From: Nanobdellota archaeon
GTDB taxonomy: Bacteria > Patescibacteriota > Minisyncoccia > UBA6257 > GWB1-50-10
Assembly (NCBI GenBank): GCA_030695805.1
Contig: JAUYPG010000091.1
Coordinates: 1 to 11,511 of the forward strand
DNA: 11,511 nt
Direction of reading: 5' to 3'
Shown: in pieces, positions 6,347 to 11,511 of the stretch
Numbering within the stretch: the stretch's first letter is position 1
How the letters are laid out: each line of letters starts with the position of its first letter
Position numbers and translations under genes: made by a program
Notes under the pieces: generated by a model
The model's input: only the letters and a program-made list of their open reading frames with translations
Told to the model about the DNA's origin: nothing
The model's database searches: none

Positions 6347-6402
6347 ATAGGGAAAGTGGAAAGTTAAATTGGAAAGCCTTATTCTATGCGGTTTTTAAGC
6401 CC

Positions 6403-6431
6403 TTGCTTTATTTTTTGTTTTGTGGTATATT
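6403..6431 (+). promoter_or_regulatory. Sigma70-type promoter of the small orphan gene
   Basis: TTGCTT at 6403-6408 and TATATT at 6426-6431 are separated by 17 bases. The expected start near 6438 gives a leader of nearly 60 bases before the GTG at 6496. With the ribosome binding site and terminator it defines a one-gene transcription unit. Confidence 0.65.
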
Positions 6432-6480
6432 TGGTTCAGTTTAGGATGGTCGGATAGCTTGGGAATTTCGTTCCATCTGT

Positions 6481-6487
6481 AAAGGAG
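6481..6487 (+). promoter_or_regulatory. Strong Shine-Dalgarno deciding a GTG start
   Basis: AAAGGAG ends eight bases before GTG at 6496. It is the strongest ribosome binding site in the window and settles the start of the small gene, which otherwise has no homology support. Confidence 0.8.
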
Positions 6488-6495
6488 AAACGACC

Positions 6496-6792
6496 GTGCG
6501 ACAAGGTCAAGTAACCGCGCTGTTGCTGCAGGGGACTGATGCCGTCACCGCTTGCTTGGGAGCGGTGCCGGTAATCCCTGCTGCAAATTTCGGGTTTGAG
6601 GCAACGGTCGCAGCGATTGCGAATTCTCTTCGGAGCGGTTGTCCCGCCTGTCAGTGTTTTCTGGACGGGGGCACAACGTGGGGCGGTGACGACCTCGAAA
6701 GGGCCCTTGCTGTGCTGGCGTTAGATGGGGAAGTGTTTACTTGTTCCGTTTCTGTTGATTCGAGTGTTTTTACCTTCACTCGAACCGGGTAG
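6496..6792 (+). CDS. Small cysteine-containing protein of unknown function
   Basis: A 98-residue protein that I do not recognise. The GTG start follows a strong Shine-Dalgarno, and the stop TAG at 6790 is followed 31 bases later by an intrinsic terminator, so the reading frame is probably a real gene. It has five cysteines: Cys20, Cys83 and the cluster CPACQC at residues 49-54, which could bind a metal or form disulfides. The first half is rich in Ala, Val and Leu but has no convincing transmembrane helix or signal peptide. It is transcribed alone, divergently from the iPGM-like gene and upstream of rpsO. Its use of a Shine-Dalgarno sets it apart from nearly all neighbours and may reflect a different origin. 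An RNA function for the transcript cannot be excluded. Confidence 0.65.
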   Translation: MRQGQVTALLLQGTDAVTACLGAVPVIPAANFGFEATVAAIANSLRSGCPACQCFLDGGTTWGGDDLERALAVLALDGEVFTCSVSVDSSVFTFTRTG

Positions 6793-6823
6793 GCGGCGAC
6801 GAGTAAGGCCATAGATCTCATGC

Positions 6824-6855
6824 GGAGGGGCGACGCTTGCCCCTCCTTTCTTTTT
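6824..6855 (+). terminator. Rho-independent terminator
   Basis: An eight-pair GC-rich stem (GGAGGGGC at 6824-6831 with GCCCCTCC at 6839-6846), a seven-base loop, then TTTCTTTTT. It ends the small-gene transcript and separates it from rpsO. Confidence 0.92.
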
Positions 6856-6889
6856 GATATTCAGTGTCGATGGGTTAACTTCTTAATAT

Positions 6890-6917
6890 TTGGGAGGTCG
6901 GATGTCCTCTGTATAAT
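6890..6917 (+). promoter_or_regulatory. Distal promoter candidate for rpsO-pnp
   Basis: TTGGGA at 6890-6895 and a perfect TATAAT at 6912-6917 are 16 bases apart. A start near 6924 would give a leader of about 100 bases carrying the 16-base palindrome at 6945-6960. Confidence 0.5.
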
Positions 6918-6934
6918 CATTTATTAGTAGTATA

Positions 6935-6969
6935 TAGAATCTAGTCCGTCAGCTGACGGATAGAATCTA
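6935..6969. repeat. 16-bp perfect palindrome bracketed by 9-bp direct repeats
   Basis: TCCGTCAGCTGACGGA (6945-6960) is a perfect palindrome. Identical TAGAATCTA copies lie at 6935-6943 and 6961-6969. The arrangement resembles a tiny insertion with a target duplication. Related palindromes lie inside pnp and valS. Confidence 0.85.
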
Positions 6970-6983
6970 AAAATTTACACATT

Positions 6984-7012
6984 TTGACTTTTTTTGGTTT
7001 TCGCGGTATCTT
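6984..7012 (+). promoter_or_regulatory. Proximal promoter of rpsO
   Basis: TTGACT at 6984-6989 and TATCTT at 7007-7012 are 17 bases apart. The start would be near 7019, two or three bases before the ATG at 7022, giving an essentially leaderless mRNA. No Shine-Dalgarno is present. Confidence 0.6.
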
Positions 7013-7021
7013 TAGTATACT

Positions 7022-7285
7022 ATGCTAACGAAGCGGAAAAAACAGAATGTGGTGCAGGATCTTCAGCGCCATGAAAAGGATACTGGATCTGCGGAGGTCC
7101 AGGTGGGTCTTATAACACGGCGCATGCAGGAGCTCGCTTCTCATTTGAAGAAAAACCCCAAGGACCACCATTCGCGCCGGGGCCTTCTTCTCATGGTTGG
7201 AAAGCGTCGGAGGTTTTTGCAGTATCTGAAGCGCGAGGACGAAAAGGCGCACGGAAAGCTTGTGAAGAAGCTTGGGTTAAAATAG
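7022..7285 (+). CDS. rpsO: 30S ribosomal protein S15
   Basis: An 87-residue primary-binding protein of the small subunit; it binds the central domain of 16S rRNA. The family pattern is clear: GSAEVQVGLITRRMQELASHLKKNPKDHHSRRGLLLMVGKRRRFLQYLK, with the conserved His-His-Ser-Arg-Arg-Gly block and a basic C-terminus. Length is normal (88-89 in most bacteria). The start is the only ATG that fits, and a promoter lies directly before it. It heads an operon with a NYN-domain gene 12 bases downstream and then pnp; rpsO-pnp is a classic bacterial pair. Confidence 0.97.
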   Translation: MLTKRKKQNVVQDLQRHEKDTGSAEVQVGLITRRMQELASHLKKNPKDHHSRRGLLLMVGKRRRFLQYLKREDEKAHGKLVKKLGLK

Positions 7286-7297
7286 ACCGAAATTATT

Positions 7298-7849
7298 ATG
7301 AACGAGTCCAGCGAAGGCATTATTCATTCTGCCCAGCGAGTGGGTGTTTTTATTGATGTTCAAAACATCTATCACTCGGTGAAGAATCTCTATGGTTGCC
7401 GCGTTCATTTTGATATTCTTTTGAAGGCCGTTATCGCGGGCCGTCCGCTTGTGCGGGCCGTGGCTTACGTCGCGAAGAGCGAGACCGCTATGGGGGAGGA
7501 TTCTTTTTTTGAGGCGCTTCGGAAAACGGGCCTTGAGCTTCGGAGCAAGGACCTGCAGGTGTACGCGGACGGCACGAAAAAGGCGGACTGGGACGTGGGG
7601 ATGGCGGTGGACGCGATGCGTATGGCGAACTTTCTCGACGTGATTATTCTCGTAACGGGCGATGGGGACTTCATCCCCCTTGTCGAATATCTGAAATGGG
7701 GGATGGGCAGGCAGGTTGAGGTCGCGGGATTCGAGAAGACCACCTCGTCCCGACTTCGGGAAGCGGCAGACCGATTCGTGGCTTTGGACGGGGTCCCGAG
7801 GATCCTTTTGAAGTCGCGGAGCATGCCGCGGAGAGCGCCGCGGAGATAG
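7298..7849 (+). CDS. NYN-domain (LabA/DUF88, PIN-like) putative ribonuclease
   Basis: A 183-residue protein with one NYN domain covering most of its length. The first motif is VFIDVQNIYHS, with Asp20 and Asn23. The central motif is KKADWDVGMAVDAM with Asp97, Asp99 and Asp105. The third is LVTGDGDFIPLV with Asp122 and Asp124. These acidic residues form the metal site of PIN-like nucleases, so RNA cleavage is expected, though neither target nor activity is known. The last ~15 residues (SRSMPRRAPRR) are strongly basic. It lies 12 bases after rpsO and 42 before pnp on the same strand, which suggests cotranscription with RNA-decay machinery. No Shine-Dalgarno; the ATG at 7298 is the first in frame. 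Confidence 0.9.
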   Translation: MNESSEGIIHSAQRVGVFIDVQNIYHSVKNLYGCRVHFDILLKAVIAGRPLVRAVAYVAKSETAMGEDSFFEALRKTGLELRSKDLQVYADGTKKADWDVGMAVDAMRMANFLDVIILVTGDGDFIPLVEYLKWGMGRQVEVAGFEKTTSSRLREAADRFVALDGVPRILLKSRSMPRRAPRR

Positions 7850-7860
7850 GACGGCCTATA

Positions 7861-7874
7861 GGACCAATAAGTCC
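7861..7874. repeat. GGACC-AATA-AGTCC repeat unit upstream of pnp
   Basis: GGACCAATAAGTCC lies in a run of related pieces (7850-7885, including CCTATAGGACC and CCCATAGAACC) in the NYN-pnp spacer. Thirteen of its fourteen bases match a unit inside pnp at 9378-9391. Confidence 0.8.
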
Positions 7875-7891
7875 CATAGAACCTTAATAGT

Positions 7892-10069
7892 ATGGATTTA
7901 CATAAAAAAACATATACGACGGAAGTGAGCGGCTCCCCATTTACTCTCGAAATATCGGATCTCGCGGGACAGGCGAGCGGCGCCGTGATCGGCTCGTGGG
8001 GCGACACCGTGGTGCTCGCGACCTGCGTCATGGGAAAGAAGGAGGTGTCCCTTCCGTATTTTCCTTTGACCGTTGATTATGAAGAGCGGTTTTACGCCGC
8101 GGGGCGAATTTTGGGATCACGATTCGTTCGGAGGGAGGGGAGGCCTTCGGATGAGGCGGTCCTTTCCGCGCGCCTCATTGACCGGACGATCAGGCCCTTG
8201 TTTGATCACCGCATTCGACGCGAGGTTCAGGTTGTTATCACAATCCTTTCGTATGACGAAAAGCACGATCCTGATCTCGTTTCTCTCGTCGCCGTCTCAT
8301 GCGCGCTCGGCATTTCGAATATCCCGTGGGGCGGACCTGTGGGAGGCGCGCGGTTTTTGAAGGAGATTGAGACCAACACGAATGACCCCGTAGAGACGCG
8401 GGGCGTCCACGGGGCAGGCGCGAATGAGGCGCGAACAACACGAACACAAATGGAATATCTCGCGTTTTTCGCGGGGACCGAGAATCACGTGAACATGATC
8501 GAGTTGGAAGGAAATGAAATCTCGGAGGCAAAGGCAGAGGAGCTTTTCGAGGCGGGACAGAAACAGATTCGCGCTTTTATCGAATTTCAGAAAAAGATCA
8601 TTGCCGAGATTGGGAAAAAGAAGACGGAATTTATCCTTCCTTCCCCTGACTCGCGCGTGAGGGGCTTGGTTTCCAAATTTTTGAAAGGCAAGCTTACGGT
8701 TGGACTGCCCAAGGGCGCTCTTTATGATTTGAAAGACGAGTTTATGGATTATTTCGAAAAGGATGCCCTTCCCCGCCAGTTGGCGGGTCAGGGCAAAGAG
8801 GCCTCTGATTTTTTGAAAGTAGCGGAGGGCCTCTTTGAAGAAGAGGTAAACGACTTTGTTCATGAGATTGCATTAAAGAATGGCGAGCGCGTTGATGGGC
8901 GCGCGCTTGATGAGATTCGTCCGCTTCACGCGGAGCATGGGATTTTTTCCCGCACTCATGGGTCCGGACTTTTTATCCGCGGGAACACACAAGTGCTTGC
9001 CGTAACGACTCTCGGGCCCCCTTCAGGAGAGCAACTTGTAGAGACCATGGAGACGCAGGAGAAGAAGCGTTTTATGCTGCATTACAATTTTCCCGACTTT
9101 TCAGTTGGGGAGACCGGTCGTTCCCGGGGACCTGGACGGCGCGAGATCGGGCACGGGTATCTCGCGTGGAAGGCCATTCGCGCCATGATTCCCCCGAAGG
9201 ACGAATTTCCGTACGCGATCCGGGTGGTTGCCGAGACCTTGTCTTCAAACGGGTCGTCTTCCATGGCTACAACGTGCGCGAGCGTGCTTTCGCTTTTAGA
9301 CGCGGGCGTGCCTTTGAAAAAGCATGTGGCGGGAATCGCGATGGGGCTTATGACGGAAGCGGACGATAAGACTAATAGGACTAATAAGTCCAATAAGTCA
9401 TATAAGATATTGACTGATATTCAGGGGCCGGAGGATCATCACGGGGATATGGATTTTAAGGTCGCGGGCACCGAGGATGGAGTTACCGCGATCCAGATGG
9501 ATGTGAAAATTTTGGGAGTTACACAAGGGATGTTTCGAGACGTTTTGATACAGGCCCGAAAGGCGCGGCTGGAGATTCTGGAGCTCATGAAAAAAACTCT
9601 TCCGCGCCCGCGCGAGCTTTCAAAGTACGCGCCGAGGATTTTTACTTTGCATATTGATCCAATGCGTATCGGCGAGCTTATCGGCCCGGGCGGGAAGACG
9701 ATCAATGGGATTATCGCGGATGTCGGCGGAGAGGTTTCTATTGATATTGACGAGGATGGGACGGTCTATATCGCAAGCGAGCACAAGGAGCAGGCGGACA
9801 AGGCGATCGCGATGGTGCAGGGGTTGTTTCACGACTTTGTCGTCGGCGAGGCGTTGGACGGGACGGTAGTTCGGATTATGGAGTTCGGCGCGATCGTATC
9901 TTTTGGAGGAAAGCAGGACGGGATGGTTCATATCTCCGAGCTTGGTCAAGAAGGTTTTGTAAAAAATGTTTCCGACGTGGTGAAGATGGGACAAAAGGTG
10001 AGGGTGAGGGTGGTAAAGATTGAGAATGGACGCATCGGGCTTTCGATGAAGGGGGTGGCGCAGAATTAG
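7892..10069 (+). CDS. pnp: Polyribonucleotide nucleotidyltransferase (PNPase)
   Basis: A phosphorolytic 3'-to-5' exoribonuclease that degrades mRNA in a homotrimer. The protein has 725 residues (711 in E. coli). Domains in order are a first RNase PH core (about 10-230, with GRILGSRFVRREGRPSD), a helical linker, the catalytic second RNase PH core (about 330-560), a KH domain (GPGGKTING near 597) and an S1 domain (about 652-722). The catalytic acidic block EDHHGDMDFKVAG and the QMDVKI motif are present. Three segments look like in-frame repeat insertions: residues 181-185, 294-301 and 493-505; the last lies just before the catalytic acidic block. The frame is intact and the gene appears functional. 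No Shine-Dalgarno; the ATG at 7892 starts the canonical N-terminus. Confidence 0.97.
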   Translation: MDLHKKTYTTEVSGSPFTLEISDLAGQASGAVIGSWGDTVVLATCVMGKKEVSLPYFPLTVDYEERFYAAGRILGSRFVRREGRPSDEAVLSARLIDRTIRPLFDHRIRREVQVVITILSYDEKHDPDLVSLVAVSCALGISNIPWGGPVGGARFLKEIETNTNDPVETRGVHGAGANEARTTRTQMEYLAFFAGTENHVNMIELEGNEISEAKAEELFEAGQKQIRAFIEFQKKIIAEIGKKKTEFILPSPDSRVRGLVSKFLKGKLTVGLPKGALYDLKDEFMDYFEKDALPRQLAGQGKEASDFLKVAEGLFEEEVNDFVHEIALKNGERVDGRALDEIRPLHAEHGIFSRTHGSGLFIRGNTQVLAVTTLGPPSGEQLVETMETQEKKRFMLHYNFPDFSVGETGRSRGPGRREIGHGYLAWKAIRAMIPPKDEFPYAIRVVAETLSSNGSSSMATTCASVLSLLDAGVPLKKHVAGIAMGLMTEADDKTNRTNKSNKSYKILTDIQGPEDHHGDMDFKVAGTEDGVTAIQMDVKILGVTQGMFRDVLIQARKARLEILELMKKTLPRPRELSKYAPRIFTLHIDPMRIGELIGPGGKTINGIIADVGGEVSIDIDEDGTVYIASEHKEQADKAIAMVQGLFHDFVVGEALDGTVVRIMEFGAIVSFGGKQDGMVHISELGQEGFVKNVSDVVKMGQKVRVRVVKIENGRIGLSMKGVAQN
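8432..8445 (+). repeat. CGAACAACACGAAC repeat within pnp
   Basis: Fourteen bases identical to part of the spacer hairpin at 5359-5372. Here they are in frame and encode Arg-Thr-Thr-Arg-Thr at residues 181-185, in a stretch that does not resemble other PNPases. Confidence 0.7.
8765..8794. repeat. Palindromic repeat within pnp (CCCGCCAGTTGGCGGG)
   Basis: The core is 8772-8787, with seven-base arms CCCGCCA/TGGCGGG. An outer pairing of GCCCT (8765-8769) with AGGGC (8790-8794) extends the stem. It encodes PRQLAGQG at residues 294-301, in the linker before the second RNase PH domain. Confidence 0.75.
9370..9406 (+). repeat. Four 9-10-base repeat units within pnp
   Basis: GACTAATAG, GACTAATAAG, TCCAATAAG and TCATATAAG follow one another and encode a Thr/Asn/Lys/Ser-rich stretch at residues 493-505. 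This length is not present in typical PNPases at this point. The unit at 9378-9391 matches the spacer repeat at 7861-7874. Confidence 0.8.
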
Positions 10070-10085
10070 CCACTATCCAATTTCG

Positions 10086-10805
10086 TTACGCGGTCTTGGT
10101 GGGGGCGGAGGCGAACTGAGGTTTGCGTTTTAAGATTTCAAAGTCGTTAAAGACAAAAAAGGCGGCGACGATGAGGATTAAACTCCCGTAGGTTACGTTT
10201 TGGTCTCCGAAGCGGGCGATCAGGTAGTTGAAAACCATGTGCACCGCCGTTGCCATCACAATTCCGTATACGAGAAGGCCGCGGTGGCTGTGGCCTGCCG
10301 CGATGGATTTGGCCCAGTAGAATCCCACGATGCCGGAGGCGAGAACGTGGAGAAGGGTGGCGCCGATGAAGCGCAGAAGGAGGACGTTTCCCGTCGCGTA
10401 GAGCGAGGGGAGAGTGAGGGACTCAATGGAGCCGATCGCGATCAGGATATTTTCTATAGTCGCGAAGCCGGAGGCGGCCGCGATCATGTAGATCATGGCG
10501 TCAATGGGCTCATCGAAATACTTGGATCCGCCTATGGCGTAGAATGCCGCGAGAAATTTGAATATCTCTTCGATTGCCGCGAGCCCCAAGAAGATAAAAA
10601 TGAGATTTGCCCCTTCTCCGATCGTATCCTTAAAAACGATCTGCGCGAAGAGCGTGGGAAGCGCGGCAAGGACCCCGATGCCAAAGGTGTAGCATATGAG
10701 CCGTTTCGGTTCTGGGTGGATATCCTCTCTCATGAAAAAAAGGAGCCAGACGAGGGCCGGGAGTACGGTTGCGAGGGCGATGGCGAGAAGGATGAGAAGA
10801 GACAT
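10086..10805 (-). CDS. PrsW-family intramembrane metalloprotease
   Basis: A 239-residue integral membrane protein with about seven or eight hydrophobic segments. PrsW proteins are site-1-type proteases; the Bacillus member cleaves an anti-sigma factor. Family motifs are REDIHPEPKR at 26-35, the EExxK motif (EEIFK) at 79-83, DEPIDAMIYMIAAASGFATIEN at 98-119, LLHVLASG with His153 and HMVFNYL with His189 and Asn193. Glu79, Glu80, His153 and His189 are the likely metal or catalytic residues. The substrate is unknown, and no anti-sigma factor is visible nearby. The stop codon lies 16 bases from the convergent pnp stop, with no terminator between them. The ATG at 10805 begins the first helix; no Shine-Dalgarno is present. 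Confidence 0.9.
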   Translation of the reverse strand: MSLLILLAIALATVLPALVWLLFFMREDIHPEPKRLICYTFGIGVLAALPTLFAQIVFKDTIGEGANLIFIFLGLAAIEEIFKFLAAFYAIGGSKYFDEPIDAMIYMIAAASGFATIENILIAIGSIESLTLPSLYATGNVLLLRFIGATLLHVLASGIVGFYWAKSIAAGHSHRGLLVYGIVMATAVHMVFNYLIARFGDQNVTYGSLILIVAAFFVFNDFEILKRKPQFASAPTKTA

Positions 10806-10808
10806 TTT

Positions 10809-10894
10809 AAAAATTACTAATTACTAATTTCTAATCAATGACCAAAGTATCAATGTCGAAATTAGTAATTAGTAATTAGAAATTAGTAATTTTT
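10809..10894. repeat. ATTAGTA heptamer repeats forming a long hairpin
   Basis: The right arm reads ATTAGTA, ATTAGTA, ATTAGAA, ATTAGTA from about 10861. The left arm is the reverse complement of ATTAGAA, ATTAGTA, ATTAGTA within 10813-10835. AAAAATTACTAAT (10809-10821) pairs with 10882-10894 over 13 bases. The loop contains CAATG twice. It fills the valS-prsW spacer and reaches to within three bases of the prsW start codon. Confidence 0.88.
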
Positions 10895-10903
10895 ATTTCT
10901 ATT

Positions 10904-11511
10904 CTACCATTTTTTTACCATGAGGAGTTCTTTTTTTCCGCCAGCTGGCGGATCGCCTTGGAGTTCCTGGAGGCGTTGGTAGATTTCTTCGGTTACAAAA
11001 GGCATGAATGGATGGAGCATGACGAGGCATTCTTCAAGAATTATCTCGAGGAGTTTCATGCTCGTTTTTCCTTTTTTCGCGTCTTCGATTATGTTGTCCG
11101 CGAATTCGTGCCATGTGTAGTGGTAGATGGTTTCAAGCGCGAGGTGAAATTCGTATGATTCGAGATGTTTTGTTACTTTTTTCTTTACCGCAGATAGACG
11201 CAGATGAAGCGCAGATTGACGCAGATCATTTGCGTTTATCTGTTTGGTATCCGGGTTCATCTGCGCATGAAGGGAAATGAATCTGGCAATGTTCCAGAGT
11301 TTGGTCGCGAAATTGCGGTAGCCGCGGATTTTGTCTTCGGAGATCGCGGTGTCGGTGCCCGGCGTGTTGCCCGCAACGAGAGCCGCGCGGACGGCGTCTG
11401 TGCCATATTCGGCCGCGACTCCCAGAGGGTCAATTACATTCCCTTTGGATTTGGACATTTTTTGTCTGTCTTTGTCGCGGACGAGGCCGTGGAGATAGAC
11501 GGTTTTGAAAG
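10904..11511 (-). CDS. valS: Valyl-tRNA synthetase, C-terminal part only
   Basis: The last 201 residues of a class I synthetase that charges tRNA-Val; the N-terminal and editing domains lie beyond the right edge. The visible start, FKTVYLHGLVRDKDRQ, runs into KMSKSKGNVIDPL, the KMSKS loop. GYRNFATKLWNIARF in the anticodon-binding domain favours ValS over IleS or LeuS. The protein ends at LLMVKKW, right after the HPFMPFVTEEIYQRL block, so the C-terminal coiled-coil arm present in many ValS proteins is absent. Two stretches look inserted: one coded by CGCAGAT repeats (HAQMNPDTKQINANDLRQS) and one by a 16-base palindrome (GDPPAGG). The stop is followed directly by an ATTAGTA-type hairpin. Confidence 0.92.
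   Translation of the reverse strand, partial: FKTVYLHGLVRDKDRQKMSKSKGNVIDPLGVAAEYGTDAVRAALVAGNTPGTDTAISEDKIRGYRNFATKLWNIARFISLHAQMNPDTKQINANDLRQSALHLRLSAVKKKVTKHLESYEFHLALETIYHYTWHEFADNIIEDAKKGKTSMKLLEIILEECLVMLHPFMPFVTEEIYQRLQELQGDPPAGGKKELLMVKKW
10937..10952. repeat. 16-bp perfect palindrome within valS
   Basis: TCCGCCAGCTGGCGGA differs from the palindrome at 6945-6960 at two symmetric bases. On the minus strand it lies in frame and encodes DPPAG near the C-terminus of ValS. Confidence 0.85.
11189..11265. repeat. CGCAGAT repeats within valS
   Basis: CGCAGAT occurs directly at 11189, 11199, 11210 and 11220, at 10-11-base spacing. An inverted copy, ATCTGCG, lies at 11259-11265, allowing a hairpin. 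On the minus strand they are in frame and encode the HAQMNPDTKQINANDLRQS segment. Confidence 0.88.

Noticed and set aside
8297..8863. A 188-codon minus-strand frame inside pnp
   Set aside because: PNPase is unambiguous on the other strand; this frame has no ribosome binding site or domain.
10200..10820. A 206-codon plus-strand frame
   Set aside because: It is the complement of the PrsW-like gene, whose membrane segments and motifs are clear.
903..10906. Recoding of TGA as an amino acid
   Set aside because: All recognised proteins are complete without any in-frame TGA, so the standard code is sufficient.
11189..11265. Regular CGCAGAT units as a possible CRISPR array
   Set aside because: Units are seven bases at 10-11-base spacing with no spacers of CRISPR length and no cas genes; the stretch is coding.

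Overview
The window looks like a chromosomal segment of a small-genome bacterium, most plausibly a Patescibacteria/CPR (Parcubacteria-type) organism. This is an inference from the gene content and style: short housekeeping genes packed next to each other, almost no Shine-Dalgarno sites, an orphan membrane-anchored peptide-binding protein, a NYN-domain protein between rpsO and pnp, and spacers filled with short repeats and long hairpins. The standard genetic code fits every reading frame. All eleven visible stop codons are TAA or TAG.

Layout. Positions 1-6301 are read on the minus strand. In transcription order they hold a reduced phosphoglycerate-mutase-like gene, a YvlD-type membrane protein, secG, a solute-binding protein, tRNA-Leu(CAG), RNase J, and trpS (its 3' end lies outside the window). 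Positions 6403-10069 are read on the plus strand: a self-contained small gene of unknown function with its own promoter, ribosome binding site and terminator, then rpsO, a NYN-domain protein and pnp. From 10086 the strand reverses again, with a PrsW-like membrane protease and the 3' part of valS, which runs off the right edge. No stretch longer than 300 bases is without a gene.

Functional themes. RNA turnover is prominent: RNase J, PNPase and a NYN-type putative nuclease, next to ribosomal protein S15. Translation is represented by TrpS, ValS and tRNA-Leu. The envelope is represented by SecG, the solute-binding protein, the YvlD-like protein and PrsW. The most unusual protein is the phosphoglycerate-mutase-like one. 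It keeps both halves of the alkaline-phosphatase-like domain but lacks the whole inserted phosphotransferase domain, and two of the usual metal ligands are changed.

The main non-gene signal is a mosaic of short repeats. Nearly every spacer has its own family and most fold into long hairpins. The same or similar units also sit in frame inside pnp (three places) and valS (two places), and one arm of an inverted repeat encodes the tail of the solute-binding protein. Several minus-strand genes have a -10-like hexamer exactly six bases before the ATG and no Shine-Dalgarno, which predicts leaderless mRNAs.
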